Assembly (NCBI GenBank): GCA_018304545.1
Contig: JAGVVZ010000005.1
Coordinates: 23,707-87,706 of the forward strand
DNA length: 64,000 bases
Reading direction: 5' to 3'
DNA from: Candidatus Aenigmatarchaeota archaeon
Lineage (GTDB): Archaea > Aenigmatarchaeota > Aenigmatarchaeia > CG10238-14
The first letter of the stretch is position 1. Each line of letters opens with the position of its first letter. A program made the translations under genes and the position numbers. The notes under the pieces were generated by a model. That model was not told the DNA's origin. It did no database searches and saw nothing but the letters and a program-made list of their open reading frames with translations. This document shows positions 25,648 through 34,428 of this stretch, piece by piece.

Positions 25648-27390
25648 ATGAATTTATCAAACCAAATTAAAAATGATATAATTTTAATTTTAGAGAAAAT
25701 AGATTTTCTTAAAAATTCAGGTATCTTGGAAACTCTAGAAAAACCGCCCCAAGAAGAGTTTGGTGATATAGCAAGTAATGTATGTTTTTCGTTAGCCAAA
25801 GAATTGAAAAAATCTCCTATGCAAATAGCTCAAGATATCGTCTCTAAAATTCAAATACCGAAAAATTCTTTGATACAGAAAATTGAAGCTAAAGGCGGAT
25901 ATGTTAATTTCTTTTATAATCATCAAGAACTTTCTAAATTATTGATAAAGGAAATTTTGAAACAGGATAAGAAATACGGTTCTTCTAAAATTGGCAAAGG
26001 TAAAAAAGTTATAGTTGAATATAGTTCACCAAATATCGCAAAACCTTTCACCATAGGTCATTTAAGGTCTACCATAATCGGTAATGCTGCTGCAAATATA
26101 TTGGAATTTGCTGGATGGAAAGTTTATAGAGATAATCATTTAGGTGATTGGGGCACACAGTTCGGTAAACAAGTTTATGCAATTCAGAATTGGGGAGACG
26201 AAAAGGAACTGGATAACTCAAAAAATCCTGTTAAAGAATTAGTTAATCTTTATGTTAAATTTCATCAAGAAGCAGAAAAAAATCCCGTTTTGGAAGAAGA
26301 AGGGCGTAAATGGTTCAAAAGATTAGAGGATAGAAATCCTATAGCAAGAAGATTGTGGAAGAAATGCATCGAATGGTCAATGAAAGAATTTAATAGAATT
26401 TATAAGCGTCTTAATGTAAAATTTACAGAAAATAATGGAATGGGATATGGAGAATCATTTTTTGAAGATAAGATGAAAGATGCTGTAGAAGAATTAGAGA
26501 AGAAAAATTTACTCAAAGAAAGCAAAGGTGCGAAGTTGATATTTTTTCCGAATGATAAGTTGCCACCTCTTATGATTATTAAAAACGATGGTGCGACTTT
26601 ATATTCAACACGTGATTTGGCCACAGATAAATTTAGATTGAATAAATACGGCAAAGATATTGTTGTTATAAACGAGACAGGTTATGAACAGTCTCTATAC
26701 TTCAATCAAATATTTGCTGCTGAAGAAATGCTTGGATGGTATAAAAAGGGGCAGAGATATCATTTGAAACATGGTATGTTTAGATTTAAAGAGGGCAAAA
26801 TGTCAACAAGAAAGGGTAATGTTATTTGGTTAGAAGATGTATTAGACGAAGCAGTAGAAAAGGTTAAGGAAAAAATTGAAAAATCTTCTAATAACAAACT
26901 ATCTGATAAACAAAAAATAAACACTGCAGAAACCGTTGGTATCGGAGCCATAAAATATTTTGATTTATCTCATGATTCAGTTAATGATATAGTTTTTGAT
27001 TGGGAAAGAATTTTATCTTTTGATGGAGACACGGGACCGTATTTACAATACGCATATGTAAGAGGAAAAAATATTTTGAAAAAAGCGAAGAAATGGAAGG
27101 AAACCTATTCATTCGAAAAGTTGAGTAATGAAGAAAAGAAAATATTGAATAAACTTTTAGAATTACCATCTATTATTGAAAAAGCATCAAAAGAACTGAA
27201 ACCAAATTATATATGCAATTACGCTTATGAATTATCTGATTTATTTAATACTTTTTATCATATGCATCCTGTGCTACAAATACAAGATAAAAATTTGAAA
27301 AACTTTAGACTGACTTTGGTTAAAGCATTTACAACCACGTTGAAAAATTGTCTAACACTTTTAGGAATAGATACACCAGAAGTTATGTGA
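25648..27390 (+). CDS. argS: Arginyl-tRNA synthetase
   Basis: This class I synthetase has 580 residues. The N-terminal Add-1 domain is followed by 'SSPNIAKPFTIGHLRSTIIG', with the HIGH motif as TIGH. KMSTRKGN at about residue 390 is the KMSKS loop. The C-terminal DALR anticodon-binding domain ends in 'NCLTLLGIDTPEVM', the usual ArgRS terminus. It is followed after nine bases by a B3/B4-domain gene, probably in one operon. Confidence 0.96.
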   Translation: MNLSNQIKNDIILILEKIDFLKNSGILETLEKPPQEEFGDIASNVCFSLAKELKKSPMQIAQDIVSKIQIPKNSLIQKIEAKGGYVNFFYNHQELSKLLIKEILKQDKKYGSSKIGKGKKVIVEYSSPNIAKPFTIGHLRSTIIGNAAANILEFAGWKVYRDNHLGDWGTQFGKQVYAIQNWGDEKELDNSKNPVKELVNLYVKFHQEAEKNPVLEEEGRKWFKRLEDRNPIARRLWKKCIEWSMKEFNRIYKRLNVKFTENNGMGYGESFFEDKMKDAVEELEKKNLLKESKGAKLIFFPNDKLPPLMIIKNDGATLYSTRDLATDKFRLNKYGKDIVVINETGYEQSLYFNQIFAAEEMLGWYKKGQRYHLKHGMFRFKEGKMSTRKGNVIWLEDVLDEAVEKVKEKIEKSSNNKLSDKQKINTAETVGIGAIKYFDLSHDSVNDIVFDWERILSFDGDTGPYLQYAYVRGKNILKKAKKWKETYSFEKLSNEEKKILNKLLELPSIIEKASKELKPNYICNYAYELSDLFNTFYHMHPVLQIQDKNLKNFRLTLVKAFTTTLKNCLTLLGIDTPEVM

Positions 27391-27399
27391 GGCTTTTTT

Positions 27400-28104
27400 G
27401 TGAAATTTATAATAAACAATAAAATCTTTCAAAGATTTCAGGGATTAAATATAGGAGTAATTGTCGCAAAAAATATAAACAACAGAGATCTACCCGAAGA
27501 AATAATTAAAAAAATTAGAGAAGAAGAAAAAAAAATAATAAAGGAATTTGATACTGAGAATTTATCACAAAACCCGAAAATAGATATCTGGAGAAAGACA
27601 TACTCGATATTTGGCGCTAAACCCAAGGAACATAAATCTTCCGTTGAAAATCTTTATAGATTAATATTGAAAGGAACAGAATTGAGACATATCAACAAAC
27701 TTGTGGATATATACAATTTCATATCTCTGAAACACATGCTTCCTGTTGGTGGAGAAGATCTAGATAAAATGAAAGGTGATCTTATCCTAACTTTTGCGAA
27801 TCAAAATGAAACACCTGTTTTGTTATTGGGAGATAAAGAACCAAGATCACCCCATGAAGATGAAGTTATTTACAAAGATGATGTATCCGCAGTGTGTCGT
27901 AGATGGAATTGGAGAGAAGCTGAAAGAACGAAATTAACTGAAGATACGAAAAATTGTGTTTTAGTTATAGAAGGTTTACAACCTGTTACTAAAGAAGAAA
28001 TAGAAAATGCCACACGAGAACTAAGAGAATTAGTTGAAAGATATTGTGGTGGTAATATAGTTTATGATACACTTAATGAAAATAGAACCGAAGTTTCAAC
28101 TTAG
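27400..28104 (+). CDS. B3/B4 tRNA-binding/editing domain protein
   Basis: This 234-residue stand-alone protein is homologous to the B3/B4 editing domain of phenylalanyl-tRNA synthetase beta chains. The characteristic core is 'YSIFGAKPKEHKSSVENLYR' near residue 67, 'VDIYNFISLKHMLPVGGEDL' near 107 and 'VSAVCRRWNWREAERTKLT' near 167. The start is GTG (27400). Stand-alone members are suspected to clear mischarged tRNAs; the substrate is unproved. It is cotranscribed with argS. Confidence 0.87.
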   Translation: MKFIINNKIFQRFQGLNIGVIVAKNINNRDLPEEIIKKIREEEKKIIKEFDTENLSQNPKIDIWRKTYSIFGAKPKEHKSSVENLYRLILKGTELRHINKLVDIYNFISLKHMLPVGGEDLDKMKGDLILTFANQNETPVLLLGDKEPRSPHEDEVIYKDDVSAVCRRWNWREAERTKLTEDTKNCVLVIEGLQPVTKEEIENATRELRELVERYCGGNIVYDTLNENRTEVST

Positions 28105-28109
28105 ATATA

Positions 28110-29354
28110 TTATATTTGCATTCTTAACAATTCCTCGAAAATCCTTTCAATACGTTCCGGATCATGCCTTATTACTTTCTGTCCTCTGTCAATATCCGTG
28201 TCGACGATAGCAAGACTTCTCCTCAGAAGCATAGGAACTTTGTTATACGGTGGTTGATCAAATGTGGATTTCAAAATTATTTCATCTTGATCAGTACACT
28301 GTACGGGTGTGGCGTGTTTTCTTGCATATCTTTCTTGCACATAATTTGGGATTCGTCGTCTTTTTGGAGCATATATCCCATAATCGTGTGCAACAACTAC
28401 ATCTGGAACACATCCAGTAATTTTTGTAGCCAAAGCAACATGCTGAGTTAGGTCAAGTCTTACAACACATCCATTAATTACGTAATGCGTTTGATTTTGT
28501 TCTGTCATTAAATTTATCCAAAAATCTAAAGGAAAAGAAGAACGTTGTATATGATCTCTTATTTCCGGCAACATCATACCCCAAAGATTTGCCACCATAC
28601 TAGTAGCGCATAATGATAATCTTCTTAGATTTGACAATGTTGATAAAACTTCTGGATTAACATCTACTTTTCCACCACCATTTTTGCTATGTGTCACGTT
28701 ATATATAGGAGATATAATTTCGTCCTCATCTAAACGATGTTCTCCAGTCAAGGAATTTTCATCGATAGTAGTTATGTGAAGCGTATACGGTGATTCACTT
28801 ACGGGAACACAATAAACAGCAGAGTCCAGTCCTTCTTCAAGTAGTCTTATACCAGCAACATTTCCATGTTTAAGCATTAAAGCAGCAAGAATTAGGTTTC
28901 CTAGAGTGTGACCTTTTGTCTGACTTCCTTCTCCAGAATCTTCCCCAAATTCAAATCTGTAGTCAGGGGATAATATATCATATATAACTTTTAATGCCCC
29001 TTTGCAACCCTCTATTCCTCTTTCATCTGCAGCTATCCTCACTAATTCTTTTACTTGTCTTTTTTTCAACGGGCCATCGTGGTCGAATCTATAGAATAAA
29101 AGATTGGATAAATGATCATAAATCCCCCCCTTATAACACGAAGCACCCATTATTAATTTCCAATAATCTCCAGGTGGAAGTAAACCGAAATTTCTGAAAT
29201 ATCTTGATGAACCGCCATCATCTCCGCATCCACAAAAAGCAATAACAGGAACCTCTCGCTTATGATGTAGTCTTTTAATAGCTCGACCATACTGAAAACC
29301 GGAATGCCCACCCGTGATGATTCCTAGCGGTTTTCCAGAGTAGTCGTTACTTAT
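28110..29354 (-). CDS. YvcK/CofD-like protein (gluconeogenesis factor family); 5' end without a standard start codon
   Basis: Family identity comes from 'GHTLGNLILAALML', 'LTGEHRLDEDEII' and, upstream of the first in-frame ATG (29150), 'GIITGGHSGF', 'CGDDGGSSRYF' and 'LLPPGDYWKL'. These are the nucleotide-sugar or lactyl-phosphate-binding motifs at the N-terminus of the fold. Coding therefore starts at least 60 codons before 29150, yet no ATG, GTG or TTG is in frame before a stop at about 29372. GAGGT is followed by ATG (29359) one frame off. One extra A in the run after it would give MKISNDYSGKPLG in frame. Alternatively AUA at 29354 is the start. Confidence 0.82.
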   Translation of the reverse strand: MSNDYSGKPLGIITGGHSGFQYGRAIKRLHHKREVPVIAFCGCGDDGGSSRYFRNFGLLPPGDYWKLIMGASCYKGGIYDHLSNLLFYRFDHDGPLKKRQVKELVRIAADERGIEGCKGALKVIYDILSPDYRFEFGEDSGEGSQTKGHTLGNLILAALMLKHGNVAGIRLLEEGLDSAVYCVPVSESPYTLHITTIDENSLTGEHRLDEDEIISPIYNVTHSKNGGGKVDVNPEVLSTLSNLRRLSLCATSMVANLWGMMLPEIRDHIQRSSFPLDFWINLMTEQNQTHYVINGCVVRLDLTQHVALATKITGCVPDVVVAHDYGIYAPKRRRIPNYVQERYARKHATPVQCTDQDEIILKSTFDQPPYNKVPMLLRRSLAIVDTDIDRGQKVIRHDPERIERIFEELLRMQI

Positions 29355-29372
29355 TTCATCTACCTCTTGATA

Positions 29373-29507
29373 TTACAATTTATATACTACAGAAACGGGC
29401 TGTGTAAATATTCTAGAACATTCCTTACACTCAAATATAGATGGATCTCCAAAGTCCAATATTGAAACTTTTTTTGACCTACAATGTTTGCATATCATAC
29501 TCATCAT
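29373..29507 (-). CDS. Zinc-ribbon microprotein, 44 residues
   Basis: The short frame encodes MMSMICKHCRSKK at the start and 'FECKECSRIF' in the second half, a CxxC...CxxC zinc ribbon with 21 residues between the pairs. It lies directly upstream of the YvcK-like gene on the same strand and ends 18 bases before that gene's likely start, so the two are probably cotranscribed. Three in-frame ATGs (29507, 29504, 29498) are possible starts. Function unknown. Confidence 0.6.
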   Translation of the reverse strand: MMSMICKHCRSKKVSILDFGDPSIFECKECSRIFTQPVSVVYKL

Positions 29508-29587
29508 CTAAAAGATTCACAAGAGGAAAGCTGAAGTCGCAATTATTTCGGAACAACTCCTTTAGATTTGACTTGCTTTCCTTGTAA

Positions 29588-29645
29588 CCTAATATATAAT
29601 ATGATAACAACATATATAAGGAGTGCCTAAAAATGGCTTCTTAGG
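29588..29645. repeat. Two inverted repeats upstream of an HTH regulator
   Basis: CCTAATATAT (29588-29597) pairs with ATATATAAGG (29612-29621) at nine of ten positions. CCTAA (29626-29630) pairs with TTAGG (29641-29645). They lie in the 224-base gap between the zinc-ribbon gene and the HTH/S-layer-like regulator. They could be an operator for that regulator or a structured leader or small RNA. No known motif recognised. Confidence 0.4.
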
Positions 29646-29701
29646 TATAAAACAGTTCGGTTTTAAAAGAGGCTAATTAGGCCTTGATCACTAAAAAAAT
29701 T

Positions 29702-29709
29702 TTTATAAT
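29702..29709 (+). promoter_or_regulatory. TATA element of the HTH/S-layer-like regulator gene
   Basis: TTTATAAT sits 23-30 nt upstream of the ATG at 29732, implying a leaderless transcript. Confidence 0.5.
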
Positions 29710-29731
29710 ATTAACATACCATTTATAATGC

Positions 29732-30667
29732 ATGAAATATCTTCTTGAAGAATCGGAAGAAGGTCACAAAGCGTTTACCACAATGATGATAGAAAATCCC
29801 AAACTATTTTCTATATTGTCTAATGATCTTGCTCTAAAAATTATAAAAGAACTGGGAAAATCTCCCGCATGTGCCTTTGATATAGCAAGGAAACTGAAGG
29901 TTCATGAGCAGAAAGTCTACTATCATATGAGAAATCTGGAAAAATCTGGAATTATAAAATTAATAAGAATAGAAGATAGGGTTGGAGCGTCGGCCAAAAT
30001 ATATCAACCATATTCTTCAATGGTATCATTTAAGCTCTTCGACGGAGAACCAATAAACGATATAAAAACAAAAATAACACAATTGAAATTCCTTAAGCCT
30101 TTTATTGAGAATGGTAAATTGAATTCATTAATTATTGTTGGAAGCCCAGATCCTCATGGAAAATATAAATCTCCAGCTTCTGACGGGTACTGTGCCATCA
30201 ATCTGGGTGCTTGTCTTGGACAGTTCATTACAGGATTTAATGAACCTCTGTATAAATTAGATACGCAAATAAAAGAGGTTGATTTGAAGCAAAATTTAAT
30301 ATTGATAGGTGGTCCAAAGGCAAACATGATTACAGATAAAGTAAACAAAGAACTCCCGATATATTTCGATTATTCCTCTGAATCACTTGATTGGAATATA
30401 GTGTCTACTACAACGAAGAATGTCTATAAAGACAAATACATAGGCTTTGTTGCGAGAATAAATAATCCCTTTAGCAAAGATAAAGAGATTCTAGTTCTGG
30501 CTGGAAAAGGATTTACGGGCAGTAGGGCAGCTGTTTTGGCTTTAACTAAACACATGAAACAAGTATCAAAAGGTAATTTAGTAAACCCTGAAATTATAGC
30601 AAAAGTTGTTAGAGGTATAGATGTAGATTCGGATATGCTTGTTGATGATGTGGAATTTTTAGAATAA
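29732..30667 (+). CDS. Winged-helix (ArsR-like) regulator with an S-layer-like C-terminal domain
   Basis: Residues about 25-95 form a winged helix: 'LALKIIKELGKSPACAFDIA' and the recognition-helix region 'VHEQKVYYHMRNLEKSGII'. Residues about 130-290 resemble archaeal S-layer C-terminal-like domains: 'LIIVGSPDPHGKYKSPASDG', 'NLILIGGPKANMITDKVN' and 'ILVLAGKGFTGSRAAVLAL'. No transmembrane helix is seen, so this is a cytoplasmic DNA-binding protein with a domain otherwise linked to the cell surface. Target genes unknown; upstream dyads suggest autoregulation. Confidence 0.75.
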   Translation: MKYLLEESEEGHKAFTTMMIENPKLFSILSNDLALKIIKELGKSPACAFDIARKLKVHEQKVYYHMRNLEKSGIIKLIRIEDRVGASAKIYQPYSSMVSFKLFDGEPINDIKTKITQLKFLKPFIENGKLNSLIIVGSPDPHGKYKSPASDGYCAINLGACLGQFITGFNEPLYKLDTQIKEVDLKQNLILIGGPKANMITDKVNKELPIYFDYSSESLDWNIVSTTTKNVYKDKYIGFVARINNPFSKDKEILVLAGKGFTGSRAAVLALTKHMKQVSKGNLVNPEIIAKVVRGIDVDSDMLVDDVEFLE

Positions 30668-30816
30668 TTTATTTTCTATCCCTAACTTTTTATTAAAGTT
30701 GTCTAATATCAAACCACTAAAGCTTTGATAAGAACATATATGCCCTGTAAATGCCAAAATACTTGAATTTTCATTGAAAGTTGTCCATTATATATTCGAT
30801 TTCACATAGTATATTG

Positions 30817-31080
30817 ATGCAATGGAAGACTTTCTATGTCCAGAATTTAGATTCTACAACTCAAATAATAGGCTATGATTCTAGAATGGCTTTAGCTAAG
30901 GTTAAAAATATGGGTTTGGAAGGTCCCTTTGTAATAAGAGAAAAGGGAATTGTGCTTTTAATTGAAATCAATGGAAAAATAATAGAAAAAGAAAAATTAA
31001 CTGAAAAAATGTTACTAGATAGTTTTCCCGATCAGACAAAAGAATGGTTAAGAAGAACGTTTGAAAGTTTCAATCATTAA
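30817..31080 (+). CDS. Hypothetical small protein
   Basis: Starting at ATG 30817 the product has about 87 residues, soluble, with alternating beta and alpha character ('GPFVIREKGIVLLIEINGKI') and a C-terminal helix. A TTG at 30781 in frame would add 12 residues. No family recognised. It lies alone between the HTH regulator and a convergent surface protein gene. Confidence 0.55.
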   Translation: MQWKTFYVQNLDSTTQIIGYDSRMALAKVKNMGLEGPFVIREKGIVLLIEINGKIIEKEKLTEKMLLDSFPDQTKEWLRRTFESFNH

Positions 31081-31189
31081 GTATATTATTGGTATAAGAT
31101 TATCAAACACCAGTAATTTTGTTTTAATAAGACTCCTCATACAATTCAATTTCAGAATAAATTCTAAAATAAAAATAAAAAATTGCCGA

Positions 31190-32170
31190 TTAAAACATTT
31201 CAGGTTTGTTTTCGTTGTTTACTGAGAATTTTCTTGTAGCCAGTATTGATATTATTCCTATTACTGTTATACCTATATACATCCACAAAGCATTTTCTGA
31301 AACAGGCAAAGAGAAGCCGGATTCTTTTACTTTATTATCATTTTCAGTCGTAGCTGAACTTATCTTTTCCGTTGGTTTTTCTACAACAGTTTCCTTCACG
31401 ATCTCAACTAGCTTGTCTGGGTTTTCTCTTACTTCGAATACTGCTCCAGGTGACCAAACTGTTTTAACAGTTCCGCAAACAGGGTCCTTTAATTCACCCT
31501 TTACGAACGCATAATATCTCCCTGGTCCCAAATTACCTGCTATGAAATCTAAACTGGTAACTGTATACTCACCGTTGCTGACTGATAAGAAATGGCTTTG
31601 TTTTAAAATAGGCATGCCTTCTCTGTTTTGTTTTTCGTATAAGTACAAAGTTAATTTCAATCCTTGTCTTACATAATCAGTGCCGGATACAACAATAGTT
31701 GCATCTACTTTTATTCTTTCGTCTGAACCTTCTCCTCTATAAACCATGTATTTCGAGAATTCAGGTTTTTCTATAGCAAAGTCATGTAGTTTCACTGGTT
31801 TTTTAACTTGCAGTGAAGTTGTAGAATACTCAGATTCTCCTAAGGCACCTAGTAACACTCTTACTCCATGAGTTCCTGGATAAAGCATTGATGTATCAAT
31901 ACTATCTTCTATTACAGGATCTCCTTCATCTGTTTCAAATGTGTGTGTACCAATAAGATTATTATCTACATATACTTTTACTCTAGCCTGCCCGAAGACA
32001 TCTCTTGCTTCAACTGGCACTGAAAGTTTTACTTGTTTTCCTTGGCATACTTTCTTGTCTGACAAACTGATTTTTCCTACATTTAAGCTAGGTTCGTGTG
32101 CCATTATGACACTAACTGACATTAATAGTACTGTCGCTAGTACAAAAACTTTCAAAAACTCTTTTTTCAT
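31190..32170 (-). CDS. Exported, membrane-anchored beta-rich surface protein
   Basis: Residues 1-24 form a signal peptide ending at VIMA before HEPSLN. The body of about 240 residues is beta-rich and resembles tandem Ig/CARDB-like domains ('VPVEARDVFGQARVKVYVDN' and 'MLYPGTHGVRVLLGALG'). It is followed by a Thr/Glu/Lys linker and a transmembrane helix at about residues 295-313 with a short basic tail. The topology suits a cell-surface structural or binding protein. No catalytic motif. Confidence 0.8.
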   Translation of the reverse strand: MKKEFLKVFVLATVLLMSVSVIMAHEPSLNVGKISLSDKKVCQGKQVKLSVPVEARDVFGQARVKVYVDNNLIGTHTFETDEGDPVIEDSIDTSMLYPGTHGVRVLLGALGESEYSTTSLQVKKPVKLHDFAIEKPEFSKYMVYRGEGSDERIKVDATIVVSGTDYVRQGLKLTLYLYEKQNREGMPILKQSHFLSVSNGEYTVTSLDFIAGNLGPGRYYAFVKGELKDPVCGTVKTVWSPGAVFEVRENPDKLVEIVKETVVEKPTEKISSATTENDNKVKESGFSLPVSENALWMYIGITVIGIISILATRKFSVNNENKPEMF

Positions 32171-32231
32171 ATATTTTCTTTGTCTGGACAGGGATTTTAA
32201 CCTAATCTATCTTGTAATAAAAGAAAAATTT

Positions 32232-32420
32232 CTATTTAATTTCATGAGAAACAAGACATTTTGTATCGCTGAATTCACATATGACACAGCATTTTTTTTT
32301 TGATGTAACGATTTCTCTGCAACTATCGCATTCAAAAAAAGGGATGCATTTGTTTGTTGGTACTACCATTTTGATTACGGTCTTGCAGCTAGGGCATTTT
32401 ACATTTGCGTAATTGTTCAT
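32232..32420 (-). CDS. GDCCVxC-type zinc-binding small protein
   Basis: The 62-residue protein has three cysteine clusters: KCPSC near residue 9, FECDSC near 30 and KKCCVIC near 43, followed by 'FSDTKCL'. The last block matches the GDCCVxC family signature. It probably binds zinc or another metal. It starts one base after the stop of the glutaredoxin gene, so the two thiol/metal proteins may act together. Confidence 0.75.
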   Translation of the reverse strand: MNNYANVKCPSCKTVIKMVVPTNKCIPFFECDSCREIVTSKKKCCVICEFSDTKCLVSHEIK

Positions 32421-32421
32421 T

Positions 32422-32661
32422 TTATCCGCTTCTCTGTTTTAATGCTCTTTCTAAAGCAGGTTTGTTGAAACCCACTATAATCTGGCCGTCAATATCTATG
32501 ACAGGAACACCCATCTGACCGGATTTTTCTACCATTTCTTGTGCTGCTTTAGGATTTAGAGAAACATTTATTTCTTTGAATTTCACATTGTTTTCTTTAA
32601 AATATTTTTTCGCCATATCACAGTATGGGCAAATAGATGTGGTATAAATTGTTATGTCCAT
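32422..32661 (-). CDS. Glutaredoxin-like protein (YruB/NrdH type)
   Basis: Starting at ATG 32661 (MDITIYTT) the 79-residue thioredoxin fold has the redox motif CPYC at residues 11-14, the cis-proline segment GVPVIDIDG and 'VGFNKPALERAL'. The frame is open for 20 more codons upstream, but that extension lacks family similarity. It probably reduces disulfides in the cytoplasm. Next on the strand is the GDCCVxC protein. Confidence 0.9.
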   Translation of the reverse strand: MDITIYTTSICPYCDMAKKYFKENNVKFKEINVSLNPKAAQEMVEKSGQMGVPVIDIDGQIIVGFNKPALERALKQRSG

Positions 32662-32820
32662 ATTTTTTACCTCTATTTTTTCATCACTTTTTTTGTCGCA
32701 TGACAATTTAGATTGTCGCATTTATAATAATATTCCTTTTCTGAACTTCCAGCCAGAATCCACTTGTGCATACCCAACGAGCAAGACATGATACAATTTA
32801 TAAAAGTTAATAATTAAAGT

Positions 32821-33702
32821 TTATTGAGTCGACGGTTGTTTTTGTTGAGAACCTATATTTATGAATGGGAGTGCATCACCGCCCCAATAAACAGGCATTT
32901 TTCCATCCCATCTTTCTATTGCTTTGAATTGGGTTAATTCTGGAGTCACTTCTAATTTTTGTAATTTTAATGCCTCAGCCTGCGCCTTTGCGGTTAGTAG
33001 AAGTGCATCTGCCTCAGCCCTAGCTTGCGTAACTCTTTGTTCTGCTTCAATCTTTATTCTGTCCAGGTCTCTTTCAGCCTTCAATGCAAGCTGTTCAGCA
33101 GTGACCTTTTGTTCAATTGCTCTGTTGAATTCATCCGAGAAATCAAAATCTACTATATTCAATTCATTCACTATTATGTTACCGTCTGACAGATCTCCCA
33201 GTTTCTCCCCCAGATTTGTTTTCATAACATCCCTGACAATAGCTCTTTTAGTGATTAGCTCTTCTGCTGTGTATTGGGCAGTTGCAGCCTTTACAGCTTC
33301 CTGTATTGCGGGATCTATTATTCTTTCTCTATATCCAGGGCCTATGTTTTGGAATAACCAGTTAACTCCACTAGGATCAATGTGATAGTTTAAAGCGATT
33401 TGTGTCGTGACGATTTGAAGATCTTTTGACGCGGCGGATGCGTGAGCTTCATATTTTTGTGTTTTCACATCTACTTTGACGACGCTTTCCATTATCGGTA
33501 CTCTTAAGTTGAGACCTTCCTGCATTATTCTATCTTCAACCGCGCCAAACTTTAGAACAACGCCCCTCTCACCAGCGCCTATAATAACAAAGGGATTAAG
33601 TGTCATTAAAATAAAAATTCCTAAGACGATCAGAAGATATGGTTTTATCTTATTGAAAAAATCAGGAGGCTCAAATGGCATGTCGTTCGGTCTTTTTACC
33701 AT
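32821..33702 (-). CDS. SPFH/prohibitin-family membrane protein
   Basis: The 293-residue protein has an N-terminal transmembrane helix (about residues 25-45) and then the SPFH domain: 'GAGERGVVLKFGAVEDRIMQ', 'LRVPIMESVVKVDVKTQKYE' and 'LNYHIDP'. A coiled coil rich in Ala, Glu and Gln follows (about residues 195-250), as in prohibitin. It likely forms a ring in the membrane that scaffolds other proteins. It follows scpA at a short distance, probably by chance. Confidence 0.92.
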   Translation of the reverse strand: MVKRPNDMPFEPPDFFNKIKPYLLIVLGIFILMTLNPFVIIGAGERGVVLKFGAVEDRIMQEGLNLRVPIMESVVKVDVKTQKYEAHASAASKDLQIVTTQIALNYHIDPSGVNWLFQNIGPGYRERIIDPAIQEAVKAATAQYTAEELITKRAIVRDVMKTNLGEKLGDLSDGNIIVNELNIVDFDFSDEFNRAIEQKVTAEQLALKAERDLDRIKIEAEQRVTQARAEADALLLTAKAQAEALKLQKLEVTPELTQFKAIERWDGKMPVYWGGDALPFINIGSQQKQPSTQ

Positions 33703-33720
33703 GACTTGTATTTGTATTTT

Positions 33721-34428
33721 TTAATTAAAATAGGTTTCATTCTTTTTAATTAAAATTTCTTTGAAAATTTTTTCCTGCTCTGTTGTTACTCTTCCCCGGG
33801 AGGATAAATACAATAAAGGCATGAAATGTTTTACAATTTCATTTCTTTCCCACTCTCCAACAATTTTTGAGAATTCTATTTTATCAGAATTTAGTTTGCC
33901 AAGAAAGTCATCTATCTCACTCATAAGTTTATTTATTCTTACTTCTATATCCTCCTCCTCAAAATTGATTTCTTTGGCGATTCTCTTGCCTAAAACCTTG
34001 TGTTTAACTTCTTTTTTCTCTTTAATTTTCATTGCTTTCCTTAATGCATTCACAAGCTCGTCCAGCGTAACTGATCTTGTAGCATGTCTCTCAACAGGCG
34101 GAGACAATTTCAATTGAGCTAGTTTCATTTTTATTTCAGCAAAATCCTCGGATTTCAATTGTTCTTCCAGTTGATTTTCCTTTTCACTTTCCAACGAATA
34201 TAATGTATCCGATTTCAATTTCAGTAATATCGCAGCTACCAAAACAACCTTTGCCGGGATTCTGAAATCAATCAACTCCAGATTTTCAATATATTTCATG
34301 AAAGAATCTGTCAGCTTGCCAATATCGACATCCCATGGATTCATTCCTTCTAAACTAACTATATGATAAATAATATCTTCCCAACTTTGTTTTTCTATGA
34401 CTTGACTTAATAATTCTTGCTCATCCAT
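33721..34428 (-). CDS. scpA: Segregation and condensation protein A (kleisin)
   Basis: This 235-residue kleisin bridges the SMC heads. The N-terminal motif 'EGMNPWDVDIGKLTDSFMKY' and the following 'FRIPAKVVLVAAILLKLKSD' are typical of ScpA. The C-terminal winged helix is 'FMPLLYLSSRGRVTTEQEKI'. Its ATG follows the smc stop with no gap. No scpB gene is in the window. Confidence 0.92.
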   Translation of the reverse strand: MDEQELLSQVIEKQSWEDIIYHIVSLEGMNPWDVDIGKLTDSFMKYIENLELIDFRIPAKVVLVAAILLKLKSDTLYSLESEKENQLEEQLKSEDFAEIKMKLAQLKLSPPVERHATRSVTLDELVNALRKAMKIKEKKEVKHKVLGKRIAKEINFEEEDIEVRINKLMSEIDDFLGKLNSDKIEFSKIVGEWERNEIVKHFMPLLYLSSRGRVTTEQEKIFKEILIKKNETYFN

